Source: Aquibium sp. ELW1220 | GTDB lineage: Bacteria > Pseudomonadota > Alphaproteobacteria > Rhizobiales > Rhizobiaceae | NCBI RefSeq assembly: GCF_030398385.1 | Contig: NZ_JAOAOQ010000019.1 | Location: 1-64,000, forward strand | Length of the DNA stretch: 64,000 bases | Reading direction: 5' to 3' | In this document: positions 10,492 through 18,338 of the stretch, piece after piece | How the letters are laid out: each line of letters starts with the position of its first letter | Numbering within the stretch: the stretch's first letter is position 1 | Notes under the pieces: generated by a model | The model's input: the letters and a program-made list of their open reading frames with translations, nothing else | Database searches by the model: none | Told to the model about the DNA's origin: nothing | Made by a program: the position numbers and the translations under genes

Positions 10492-10566
10492 GCCTTCGTT
10501 CGGCCAAGAGTCTTGCGCGCTGCTTGCGCTGAGCGAGACCCGATCGTCCGACCGAAGGAGACCGGC

Positions 10567-11055
10567 TTGACCCGATACGATCCATGGACGCGCATCGCGC
10601 GGATGGCGCTTGGCGCATCGCTCGCGGCCGGGCTGACGGCGGCTCCCGTCGCCGCCCAGGGGCTCGACGCGCCCGAGGCGATCGACTCGATCGTCCAGTC
10701 CGACGTTCACGAGGAGGAGGCTGAATCCGGTGCCGATGCCGCCAGGGTGATCGCTGCGATCGAGAAGGCGGGGCAGTCGGCGAGCGATGTGCGCAAGGTG
10801 ACCGTGCTCGATCGCCTCGACATCGTCTTTCTCGCGGACGCCGCGGCGACCGAGGGGGGGCCGCCGCCGGAGATCGCCGAGAAGCTGGCCGAGCATGGGG
10901 ACGAGATCGAAACGCTGCGGCGCGAACTCACCGGCAACGCGATGCTCTTCCACGCCATCGATTCGCGCAACATCCTGCCCCAGGATGTGCTCGGGATCGA
11001 GTTCGACGACGCGCGCGGCGCGATCATCTACGCGGCGGCAAGACCCGCCAATTGA
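10567..11055 (+). CDS. Exported hypothetical protein, TTG start
   Basis: 162 residues. The start chosen is TTG at 10567 because a strong AAGGAG lies six bases upstream (10555-10560) and the protein then opens with a clean signal peptide ending PVAAQG. The upstream in-frame ATG at 10513 has no comparable site. The mature part is acidic, with a VHEEEAESGADAARVIAAIEKAG helix, and ends in a predicted alpha/beta segment (DARGAIIYAAARPAN). No domain is recognised. It may be co-transcribed with the cytochrome c upstream and is convergent with ureB. Confidence 0.7.
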   Translation: MTRYDPWTRIARMALGASLAAGLTAAPVAAQGLDAPEAIDSIVQSDVHEEEAESGADAARVIAAIEKAGQSASDVRKVTVLDRLDIVFLADAAATEGGPPPEIAEKLAEHGDEIETLRRELTGNAMLFHAIDSRNILPQDVLGIEFDDARGAIIYAAARPAN

Positions 11056-11101
11056 CGGGCTTCGGGCGTGACTGCCGCTGGCTGCGCCCCCGTCCTGCAT
11101 T

Positions 11102-11407
11102 TCAGAGCTTCCCCATCACCTTCTGCTGGAAGCCGTACACCGTCCGTCCGCCCGACAGCGGCACAAGCGTGATGTCGCGCTCCTGTCCCGGCTCGAACCG
11201 CACGGCCGTGCCCGACGCGATGTCGAGCCGCATGCCGCGCGCCTTCTGTCTGTCGAACCGGAGGCCCTCGTTCGTCTCGAAGAAATGATAGTGGCTGCCG
11301 ACCTGGATCGGCCGGTCGCCGGTATTGGCGACCTTCAGCGTCACGGTCGGCTGGCCCGCGTTGAGTTCGATGTCGCCTGCGGCGGTGATGATTTCCCCGG
11401 GGATCAT
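11102..11407 (-). CDS. ureB: Urease subunit beta
   Basis: 101 residues, the normal length of a separate beta subunit. The family features [18 protein letters not shown] at the start, [11 protein letters not shown] in the middle and the [17 protein letters not shown] segment are all present. UreB packs against UreC and UreA in the cytosolic heterotrimer. It follows ureJ by 12 bases on the same strand. The gene after it on the plus-strand map is convergent, so the ureD-A-J-B transcript probably ends here rather than running into ureC. Confidence 0.97.
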   Translation of the reverse strand: MIPGEIITAAGDIELNAGQPTVTLKVANTGDRPIQVGSHYHFFETNEGLRFDRQKARGMRLDIASGTAVRFEPGQERDITLVPLSGGRTVYGFQQKVMGKL

Positions 11408-11419
11408 GGCGGCCTCCCG

Positions 11420-12022
11420 TCAGCCGGCCAGGGCCAGCCAGACGCCGCCGAGCGCGGCGGCCCCGCCGGCCAGCCGGGTCGCCAGCCGTCCGCTCGCGGT
11501 CCCGAACGCCTTGCCGAGCAGCAGTCCCGCGGCCACGCCCGCCGCGTGCAGCAGCGCGGTCGCGAAGGCGAATCCCGCGGCGTAGGGCCAGGCACCCGCT
11601 TGGCCGATCTCGCCGCCATGCGCATGGCCATGGAAAACGGCGAAGAAGCCGACCATGGCCATCGCTAGGACGGTCTGGACGTTCAGGGCGACGGCCGCGA
11701 GCAGTCCGATCACGACGACGGACGACAGGATCACCGGTTCCACGAAGGGCAGCGGCAGGTCCAGCATCGCCGCTCCGAAGCCGATGACCATCGTTCCGAC
11801 GAAGGCCGCCGGGATCAGCCAGAGCGCGCGCCGATCGGCCGCCTGCGCCAGCAATGCCGCCCACAGGCCGACCGCCATCATCGCCAGGATGTGATCGGTG
11901 CCGGACAGGGGATGCGAGAAGCCGGCGGCGAAGGAGCCGTGCGCGACGGGATCGAGATGTGCGAAGGCCGGCGAGGCGGTGAGGCCGAGCAGGGCGGCGG
12001 TTGCGGCAATTTTCCGGATCAT
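11420..12022 (-). CDS. ureJ: HupE/UreJ family nickel permease
   Basis: 200 residues with a cleavable-type N-terminus (MIRKIAATAALLGLTASPAFA) and about six further membrane segments. The family signature HPLSGTDHILAMMAVGLWA follows the signal region, and a second metal-type motif HGHAHGGE occurs mid-protein. HupE/UreJ proteins are proposed nickel permeases that supply hydrogenase or urease maturation. Position between ureA and ureB supports the urease role. ATG at 12022 is chosen because it gives the signal-like N-terminus directly. A longer frame reading is antiphase to the DUF1272 gene. Confidence 0.93.
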   Translation of the reverse strand: MIRKIAATAALLGLTASPAFAHLDPVAHGSFAAGFSHPLSGTDHILAMMAVGLWAALLAQAADRRALWLIPAAFVGTMVIGFGAAMLDLPLPFVEPVILSSVVVIGLLAAVALNVQTVLAMAMVGFFAVFHGHAHGGEIGQAGAWPYAAGFAFATALLHAAGVAAGLLLGKAFGTASGRLATRLAGGAAALGGVWLALAG

Positions 12023-12051
12023 GGGTCCCTCTTCGGTCTTGGTCGGTGGCG

Positions 12052-12309
12052 TCAGGCGGCGCGGCCGGCAGGTGCGCAGCCCTCGGCCTTGAGAATGCGG
12101 GCGGCGGATGGTGGGTATTTCGACAGGAGTCGCGCAGGGCGGATCGGTCGCGGCACGAAGCCGCCGCCGCAATTGGGGCAGGCGCCGGCCAGTAGGCCTT
12201 GGGCGCAATCGGCGCAAAAGGTGCACTCGAAGCTGCAGATCATCGCGTCTGCTGCATCGGGCGGCAGGTCCTTGTCGCAGCATTCGCAGTTGGGTCTCAG
12301 TTCCAGCAT
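12052..12309 (-). CDS. DUF1272 zinc-ribbon-like small protein
   Basis: 85 residues with nine cysteines at 8, 10, 11, 25, 29, 32, 35, 44 and 47 (CECC, CSFECTFCADC, CPNC), the pattern of the DUF1272 family, probably binding zinc. Function unknown. It sits between ureA and ureJ on the same strand with short spacings, so it is in the urease transcript. No membrane span or signal peptide. Confidence 0.9.
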   Translation of the reverse strand: MLELRPNCECCDKDLPPDAADAMICSFECTFCADCAQGLLAGACPNCGGGFVPRPIRPARLLSKYPPSAARILKAEGCAPAGRAA

Positions 12310-12334
12310 CGCGCGCTCCTGTCGGCCGGCGGTC

Positions 12335-12637
12335 CTACCGGATCGGTTCGTGCACTGTGACGAGCTTGGTGCCGTCCGGGAAAGTCGCCTCCACCTGAAC
12401 GTCGTGGATCATCTCGGCGATGCCCTCCATCACCTGCTCGCGGGTGACGACGTGCGCGCCGGCCTCCATCAGGTCGGCGACCGAGCGGCCGTCACGCGCG
12501 CCTTCCACGACATAATCGGTAATCAGCGCGATGGCTTCCGGGTGGTTGAGCTTGACGCCGCGCTCGAGGCGCCGGCGGGCGACCATCGCCGCCATGGAAA
12601 CCAGAAGCTTGTCCTTTTCACGCGGCGTCAGAATCAT
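12335..12637 (-). CDS. ureA: Urease subunit gamma
   Basis: 100 residues, exactly the typical gamma-subunit size. The canonical [27 protein letters not shown] start supports ATG at 12637. An upstream in-frame ATG at 12685 would add an unrelated Cys-rich stretch and is rejected. Contains [21 protein letters not shown] and the C-terminal [20 protein letters not shown]. Follows ureD by 10 bases. Confidence 0.97.
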   Translation of the reverse strand: MILTPREKDKLLVSMAAMVARRRLERGVKLNHPEAIALITDYVVEGARDGRSVADLMEAGAHVVTREQVMEGIAEMIHDVQVEATFPDGTKLVTVHEPIR

Positions 12638-12647
12638 GCATCCGTCC

Positions 12648-13487
12648 CTAGATTGACCACACTTTGGGCAGCCCTGCCGCTCCATTGAGCATCTGAAGCA
12701 GGGGTATCAGCCGCTTGCGAAGGCCGTATCCGTCCTCGGCGATCAGCCTCGCAAGAAACTTGCCAGTCTCGCCGATGCGCCAGGCGCTGGCCCCGCCGCC
12801 TTCGCCGATGATCGCGCGGGCGGAATCAAGCAGGTCCTCGGCATCGTCGCGCAGTGCCAGCACGGTGGCGATGGCGGGGGCACCGGCGGTCGCCGCGGCG
12901 GCTGCCAGACGCGCCGCCACTTCCGGACCGACGGCGAAATCCTCGGCATGGACGAGGCGCCCGCCGCTGCGGATGCGCCAGCGGTCGCCAAACAGGCCGC
13001 GCCGCAGCGTTTCGCCCATGGTGAGGCGGCCAAAAAGCGCCGATTCCACGATCAGCCCGCGCGCCCCCGGGGCGAAGTCGGCTGAAATCGTGCGCCGGAA
13101 GGCGGAGCCGTCGAACAGGATCGTTTCCTGCGGCAGCCAGGCGAGGCTTGCCCCGGCGCCGACGTCGAGGACGATGGTCGAGGTCGCTTCCCCGCCCGAG
13201 GAGCGGTAGATCTTCTCGCAGGCCTGCGTGGTCACCGTCGCATGCGCATCGGCTCCCACGGACACGGTCCAGGACAGCCTGTCGCCGCCCGTCATGCCGC
13301 CCGCGGTGTTGATCAGCACGGCCTCGAGCGGATCGGCCGCGCCCTGCGGCAGCCGGATCTTGGCTGCGCCTTCCTGGAAGAGCCGTTCGATGCGGGTCCG
13401 GCCGACGCGCCGGCGCACCGCCAGTACGCCACGGGCGTCGACCCTCTGCTCCGCCAGTGCGGCCCCGACTGCGCCCTCGAACGACAT
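12648..13487 (-). CDS. ureD: Urease accessory protein UreD
   Basis: 279 residues, the UreD (UreH) scaffold that docks on apo-urease and recruits UreF and UreG. Diagnostic segments are [43 protein letters not shown] and the [13 protein letters not shown] region. The start ATG at 13487 opens the minus-strand urease operon. The divergent ACP gene starts 173 bases away, so the promoter must lie in 13488-13660. Confidence 0.95.
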   Translation of the reverse strand: MSFEGAVGAALAEQRVDARGVLAVRRRVGRTRIERLFQEGAAKIRLPQGAADPLEAVLINTAGGMTGGDRLSWTVSVGADAHATVTTQACEKIYRSSGGEATSTIVLDVGAGASLAWLPQETILFDGSAFRRTISADFAPGARGLIVESALFGRLTMGETLRRGLFGDRWRIRSGGRLVHAEDFAVGPEVAARLAAAAATAGAPAIATVLALRDDAEDLLDSARAIIGEGGGASAWRIGETGKFLARLIAEDGYGLRKRLIPLLQMLNGAAGLPKVWSI

Positions 13488-13583
13488 CCCGTCCCTCCGT
13501 CGGTCCGCACGATAGCGATTGCGCTGGACCTGTCGAGCGGTCTTCTCCGCCGGTCGTGACGCAAGCCGACCTCCGGTATGGCG

Positions 13584-13612
13584 TTGTACATACGGGTTCG
13601 AGCGGCTAGAAC
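13584..13612 (+). promoter_or_regulatory. Candidate promoter for the ACP-KAS pair
   Basis: TTGTAC (13584-13589) and TAGAAC (13607-13612) with a 17-base spacer, about 50 bases upstream of the ACP ATG at 13661, in the ureD/ACP divergent intergenic region. The -35 match is weak. A GGAG ribosome-binding site precedes the ATG by four bases. Confidence 0.35.
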
Positions 13613-13660
13613 TTGGACGGGAGCGAGTAGCATCGGGTACGAACAACGGGATGGAGCCCA

Positions 13661-13921
13661 ATGAGTGACGATATTTCCAGCCGCATCATCGGCCGCATTG
13701 CTTCGCATGCGCAGCCCGATGCAGGCGAGATCACGCTGGACACGGAGCTTTCGGCTCTCGGCATCCATTCGCTCGAGCTGACCGAGATCATCTTCGACAT
13801 CGAGGACGACTACGGCATCGAGGTCGAGATGAACACGGCCGACGCGTGGAGCAACCTGCGCAACGTCGGCGACATCGTCGAAGCGGTCCGCGGCCTGGTC
13901 GAGGCAAAAAAGACAGCATGA
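13661..13921 (+). CDS. Acyl carrier protein (NodF-like)
   Basis: 86 residues, acidic four-helix ACP. The phosphopantetheine attachment serine is Ser37 in [10 protein letters not shown]. The residue before it is His36, where nearly all ACPs have Asp (DSL), an unusual change. The stop overlaps the ATG of the ketoacyl synthase (ATGA), so the two are translationally coupled, like nodF-nodE in rhizobia. It presumably carries an acyl chain extended by the partner enzyme. No dehydratase, reductase or acyltransferase is adjacent. Confidence 0.88.
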   Translation: MSDDISSRIIGRIASHAQPDAGEITLDTELSALGIHSLELTEIIFDIEDDYGIEVEMNTADAWSNLRNVGDIVEAVRGLVEAKKTA

Positions 13922-15135
13922 ACAGGCCCCGTATCGTCGTCACGGGCCTTGGCGGTCTCTGCTCGCTGGGAACCGACGCCGCGTCCATATGGACGGCCAT
14001 GAAGGATGGCGTGGTCGGCATCGGGCCGATCACCACCGTGCCGCTCCGTGATCTCAAGATCACGATCGGGGCCGAGATCAAGGTTCTCCCGGACCACGGG
14101 ATCGACCGCCGCCAGATCACGACGATGGATCGCTTCAGCCTTCTGGCGGCCATAGCGGCGGGCGAAGCCATCCGCCAGTCTGGCATCGCCGTCACCCCGC
14201 AGAACGCCACGCGCATCGGCGCGATCGTCGGGACCGGCGTGTGCGGCTGGGAAGCGATCGAGGAGAACTACCGCGCGCTGCTGCTCGACAACAAGCCGCG
14301 CGCCGGCATCTTCACCGTGCCGCGGGTCATGCCTGGCGCCGCAGCGGGCCAGGTCTCGCTGGTGCACGGCATGCGCGGGCCGGTGTTCGGCGTCACGTCC
14401 GCCTGTTCGTCGTCCAACCACGCCTTCATCGCCGCGATGGACCAGCTTCGCTCCGGCCGCGCCGACGTCATGCTGGCCGGCGGTTCGGACGCTCCCATCA
14501 TCTGGGGCGTCATGAAGGCCTGGGAATCGCTCCGCGTCCTGGCGAAGGAAGCCTGCCGGCCGTTCTCTGCCGATCGCGACGGTCTGGTGCTGGGCGAAGG
14601 CTCGGCGATCGCGGTGCTCGAGACGCTGGAACATGCGCAGGCCCGCGGCGCGACTATTCTGGCCGAACTCGCCGGCGGCGGCATGTCGGCCGACGCGTCC
14701 GACATCGTGTCGCCGACGGTGGATGGACAGGCCTTCGCCATCCGCTCCTGCCTCGACGATGCCGGGCTGGCGCCGCAGGACGTCGACTACATCAACGCGC
14801 ACGGTACGGCGACCAAGATGAACGACGCGACGGAGACCAAGGCGCTCCAGGCCGTCTTCGGCGAGCACCTGCCGAGCATTTCGGTCTCGTCGACCAAGTC
14901 CATGCACGCGCATTGCCTCGGGGCGTCGGGTGCGCTCGAACTGATCGCCTGCGTCAACGCCGTCCGCGACGGCATCGTGCCGCCGACCATGGGCTACCGG
15001 GTTGCCGATCCCGACTGTCCCCTCGACGTCACGCCGAACGAGGCGCGCCGCCGGCCGGTCCGGGCCGCGGTCAGCAACTCCTTTGCCTTCGGCGGCACCA
15101 ATGCCGTCATCGCGGTCAAGGCCTACGGCAGCTGA
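13918..15135 (+). CDS. Beta-ketoacyl-ACP synthase (KAS II / NodE-like)
   Basis: 405 residues, thiolase-fold condensing enzyme. The catalytic triad is intact: Cys163 in [11 protein letters not shown], His295 in [11 protein letters not shown] and His332 in the [12 protein letters not shown] element (Lys327). Glycine-rich GGTNAVIAV ends the protein. It catalyses decarboxylative condensation of malonyl-ACP with acyl-ACP. With the coupled ACP it resembles NodFE, which makes special acyl chains in rhizobia, but no nod genes are present here. Confidence 0.92.
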   Translation: MNRPRIVVTGLGGLCSLGTDAASIWTAMKDGVVGIGPITTVPLRDLKITIGAEIKVLPDHGIDRRQITTMDRFSLLAAIAAGEAIRQSGIAVTPQNATRIGAIVGTGVCGWEAIEENYRALLLDNKPRAGIFTVPRVMPGAAAGQVSLVHGMRGPVFGVTSACSSSNHAFIAAMDQLRSGRADVMLAGGSDAPIIWGVMKAWESLRVLAKEACRPFSADRDGLVLGEGSAIAVLETLEHAQARGATILAELAGGGMSADASDIVSPTVDGQAFAIRSCLDDAGLAPQDVDYINAHGTATKMNDATETKALQAVFGEHLPSISVSSTKSMHAHCLGASGALELIACVNAVRDGIVPPTMGYRVADPDCPLDVTPNEARRRPVRAAVSNSFAFGGTNAVIAVKAYGS

Positions 15136-15257
15136 CCGGCCGCGGCGGTGCCGGACTGTTCATCGACGGACGGTGCCGGCGTCATTGCCCCGACGCACGC
15201 CGCCGGGCATGATCGGGCGATCGAAGGCCGATTTCCCCTATCTTCCCGGAGACCAGC

Positions 15258-15962
15258 ATGACCGACCTGTCCGCGTTCCCGATCGCACGCGCATATGCCC
15301 CGCAGCATCCCGATCGGCTGCAGCTCTATTCCTTCCCGACGCCGAACGGCATCAAGGTTTCGGCCATGCTGGAGGAGACCGGCCTCCCCTACGAGCCGCA
15401 TCTCGTCAACATCATGAAGAACGAGACCTGGACGCCCGACTTCCTGGCGCTCAACCCGAACGGCAAGATTCCGGCGATCATCGATCCCGACGGCCCGGGC
15501 GGTAAGCCGCTGCCGCTGTTCGAATCGGGCGCGATCCTGGTCTACCTGGCCGAGAAGACCGGCAAGCTGATGCCGCAGGATCCCGCCGGCCGCTACGAGA
15601 CCATGCAGTGGGTGTTCTTCCAGATGGGCGGCCTCGGACCGATGTTCGGGCAGCTCGGCTTCTTCTTCAAGTTCGCCGGCGCCGCCTTCGAAGACAAGCG
15701 CCCGCTCGAGCGCTATGCCGCCGAGAGCAAGCGGCTGATGGGCGTGCTCGAAACGCGGCTCGACGGCCGGACCTGGATCATGGGCGACGACTATACCATC
15801 GCCGACCTCGCGATCTTCCCGTGGGTCAACACCGTCAAGGGATTCTACCAGGCCGGCGGGATCACCGGGCTCGACACGTCGGCCAACGTCCTGGCCTGGC
15901 TCGACCGCTGCATGGCGCGCCCCGCCAGCCAGGCGGCGCAGAACATTCCGCAGCGGCCCTGA
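15258..15962 (+). CDS. Glutathione S-transferase family protein (YghU/YfcG-like)
   Basis: 234 residues. An N-terminal thioredoxin domain (LQLYSFPTPNGIKVSAMLEETGLPYEPHLV, NPNGKIPAI, ESGAILVYLAEKTG) and an all-helical C-terminal domain with DYTIADLAIFPWV. The TPNGIKVS stretch in place of a catalytic Tyr/Ser/Cys is typical of nu-class GSTs such as E. coli YfcG and YghU, which act as disulfide-bond reductases using two glutathiones. Monocistronic by spacing. Confidence 0.88.
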   Translation: MTDLSAFPIARAYAPQHPDRLQLYSFPTPNGIKVSAMLEETGLPYEPHLVNIMKNETWTPDFLALNPNGKIPAIIDPDGPGGKPLPLFESGAILVYLAEKTGKLMPQDPAGRYETMQWVFFQMGGLGPMFGQLGFFFKFAGAAFEDKRPLERYAAESKRLMGVLETRLDGRTWIMGDDYTIADLAIFPWVNTVKGFYQAGGITGLDTSANVLAWLDRCMARPASQAAQNIPQRP

Positions 15963-15992
15963 GCCGCGGGCGATCCCGGCGCCGGCAGACCG

Positions 15993-17762
15993 TCAGTCGC
16001 CGCCGAACAGCTTCTTCAGCGCGGCCTCGAGCCGGCCGCGCTCTTCCTTGTCGATCGTGACGGGCATGATGAAGCGGTTCATGAACAACCGAGCATCGTT
16101 TGCCGAGTTGATCGAGCCAAGCCGCAGCAGCGAGAGCGTCGACAGCAGCGCATCGCCGTCGCATTCGGCGGGCAGATACTGCCAGTAGGAACCCTGCTCG
16201 CCCTGCGCCCGCTTCATGCCGCAGCGCTTGTCGGGGGGCGCATCGCGCCAGAACAGCGACAGGATGTCGGTCAACGCCGAGGGGTTGTTGGCGTAGTAGC
16301 TGTGCTTCAGCATGTCCTCGCCGATCTCTGTCATGTCGATGCTGTCGACATCGGCGACGTGCAGGATGTTGCGCCCGCCCTGGCCGGCCCGCGGCGAATC
16401 GCCGTGCAGGCGACGCGACACCGCCAGCGCCCAGTCCTTGTTGGAGGCATAGAGCGTGATGCGGCGCGCCGTCACGCGGATTGTCTTCATCATCTCGGAG
16501 AACAGGCCGGCATCGAGATCGGGCGCGGTGAACAGGACCTGGTCGAAGGCGGGCTGCGAACCGCGGTAGCGCAGCGCGAAGAGTTCCAGCGCGTCGGTCA
16601 GGGCGCGGTTGCCCATGGAATGCGCGATCAGGTGGATCCGCTGCGCGCCCGACTTCGCCACAACGTCCTCCAGGAAGCGGCTGAGCCGGCGGCCGCTGAG
16701 GTTCACCACGGCCGTGTCGGCGATGTAGGCCAGCAGCGAGGAGCGCGACGGCCACGAATACAGGATCGGCAGGCCGTCGAAATTCATGTCGTAGGCCATC
16801 TGCGCCGTGCGTTGCGCGGCCTCGTGGAACGGCACGTTGAAGCCATGCACGAAGACGAAGGCCTCCGCCTTGCCGGTCTCGGCGACCTGTGCCCGCATCT
16901 CGACGAACACGTCCTCGTCCGTCTTCGGCGTGACCGACAGCAGCACGATGTGGCGCTCGGGATCTTCCCTGAAGTCGAAGGTCCAGATCGATGGTTTCTC
17001 GATCCGTCCGGGCTTGTGGACTTCGGGAATGCTGACGGTCGCGGTGCCGAGTTCGAGTTCGCCGCGATCACCGCCGTAGACCTTGGCTGGCAGGGTCTCC
17101 TCGGTGCGCGCGCGGTCGGTGGCGTAGTAGATCCTGACGGTCGAGTAGCTCGTGTCCGGGTCGACGTCGAAGCTGCGGCCCGTCTCCGCCAGACGGTCCG
17201 TCTCCTGCGCATGGAGATCGGCGACCGAGCGGGCGCGTTCGGCCGCGTCCGGATCGTCGATGGCGGCAAGCCTGTCGAGGAGCGGCTGCGCCGTTTCGGC
17301 AAGGCCGGCCGAGCGGACGATGGCGAGTGCACGGTCGAGGGCGTCGACAGCCTCGCCGGGGCGGCCTGCGGCGATCAGGTCACCCGCCACCGCATCCAGC
17401 ACCAGGATGAGATCCGGAGCGTTCTCCCCGTCTTCGGCCGCAATCAGGTCGGCGAGTGCCAGCCGAGTCGCGGCTGCCTGCGCTGGCCGCCCGGCTTCCG
17501 TCTCGATCCGGGCCTTCTGTTCCAGCAGGTCGCTGCGGGCGCGCGGCTCGGTCTCCTGAACCAGTGCCGCAGACAGCAGAGCGATCGCGCCATCGCGGTC
17601 GCCGTCAGCCAGTCGTTCCGAAAGCGTGACGCCGAGCATGGGGTCGCTCGCATGCGCGGGCAGCGGCCAGGCGCTGGCGACGGCAAGGAACGCAGCCGCG
17701 ACGCAGCGCAGCCCCTTCTCTGCAAGTCGAGTGGAAACGAAGAACATGCCGCACACCCGCAT
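15993..17762 (-). CDS. Exported alpha/beta hydrolase, DUF900 type
   Basis: About 589 residues. N-terminal signal region (VAAAFLAVASAWPLPAHASDP), then some 150 residues of Ala-rich helical repeats suggesting TPR-like hairpins, and a C-terminal DUF900 alpha/beta-hydrolase domain starting at TVRIYYATDR. The nucleophile elbow is AHSMGN and the oxyanion stretch is FVFVHGFNV. The start is uncertain: ATG 17762 and 17747 both keep the signal peptide, a GTG at 17804 is possible, and none has a strong ribosome-binding site. Probably a periplasmic or secreted esterase. Substrate unknown. Convergent with the GST gene. Confidence 0.82.
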   Translation of the reverse strand: MRVCGMFFVSTRLAEKGLRCVAAAFLAVASAWPLPAHASDPMLGVTLSERLADGDRDGAIALLSAALVQETEPRARSDLLEQKARIETEAGRPAQAAATRLALADLIAAEDGENAPDLILVLDAVAGDLIAAGRPGEAVDALDRALAIVRSAGLAETAQPLLDRLAAIDDPDAAERARSVADLHAQETDRLAETGRSFDVDPDTSYSTVRIYYATDRARTEETLPAKVYGGDRGELELGTATVSIPEVHKPGRIEKPSIWTFDFREDPERHIVLLSVTPKTDEDVFVEMRAQVAETGKAEAFVFVHGFNVPFHEAAQRTAQMAYDMNFDGLPILYSWPSRSSLLAYIADTAVVNLSGRRLSRFLEDVVAKSGAQRIHLIAHSMGNRALTDALELFALRYRGSQPAFDQVLFTAPDLDAGLFSEMMKTIRVTARRITLYASNKDWALAVSRRLHGDSPRAGQGGRNILHVADVDSIDMTEIGEDMLKHSYYANNPSALTDILSLFWRDAPPDKRCGMKRAQGEQGSYWQYLPAECDGDALLSTLSLLRLGSINSANDARLFMNRFIMPVTIDKEERGRLEAALKKLFGGD

Positions 17763-17878
17763 GAGAAACCGGCCTATTTTCAGTGAGCCTGACGGCAGAG
17801 ACACTGCGGGTCAAGAACGTCGTGAATATGACAACCGCCCGGAGCCGCAAATCATCCAGATTTCGGCACGCCAGATAG

Positions 17879-17909
17879 AATAAAGGCGCGACCTCGCGGG
17901 CCGCGCCTT
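17879..17909 (-). terminator. Probable terminator of the CsbD gene
   Basis: An 8-bp stem (AAGGCGCG / CGCGCCTT, 17883-17890 and 17902-17909) with an 11-base loop, 33 bases past the CsbD stop. On the minus strand it is followed by TTATTC, a short U-rich tract. Confidence 0.5.
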
Positions 17910-17941
17910 GGATATGCGTCACTGGAAAAGAGTCTGGAGGA

Positions 17942-18139
17942 TCAGCTGCGGCCGAGCCACTCGTCGATTTCGCGATCGGCCTCTTCCTGGCCCTTGCCGT
18001 AACGCTCCTGGAGCCGGCCGGCGAGCTGCTTGCGGTCGCCCTCGATGACCTGCAGGTCGTCGTCGGTGAGCTTTCCCCACTGCGACTGCACCTTGCCCTT
18101 GAGCTGCTCCCAGTTGCCTTCCATCTGATTGCGGTTCAT
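17942..18139 (-). CDS. CsbD family (UPF0337) stress protein
   Basis: 65 residues, hydrophilic and highly charged, with the CsbD signature MNRNQMEGNWEQLKGKVQSQWGKLTDDD and the following GDRKQLAGRLQERYG helix. CsbD-like proteins are induced by general stress in many bacteria. Their molecular role is unknown. Monocistronic, with its own predicted terminator. Confidence 0.93.
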   Translation of the reverse strand: MNRNQMEGNWEQLKGKVQSQWGKLTDDDLQVIEGDRKQLAGRLQERYGKGQEEADREIDEWLGRS

Positions 18140-18252
18140 CTCGGATCTCCTTGGTTCGCAGGCGACGGGCTGTCGTCCGTTGTTCGAGGCAAACGCCGAC
18201 GGCGAAGCCCGGTTCCACCGGAGGTCGAAGGGACGTTCGGATGGGTCCCAAG

Positions 18253-18301
18253 AAAAAACCCCGCCGGATCGCTCCGGCGGGGTCTGCCGGATCGCTCCGG
18301 C
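18253..18301 (-). terminator. Double Rho-independent terminator of rpsA
   Basis: The main hairpin has a perfect 10-bp stem (CCCCGCCGGA, loop TCGC, TCCGGCGGGG; 18259-18282) followed on the minus strand by six U (A-run 18253-18258). Just upstream in the transcript, at 18286-18301, the core GCCGGATCGCTCCGGC occurs a second time as another short hairpin. Placed 38-86 bases after the rpsA stop. Confidence 0.88.
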
Positions 18302-18338
18302 GTCATCATCATCCCGGCCCGGAGGCCGGAAGGGTTCG

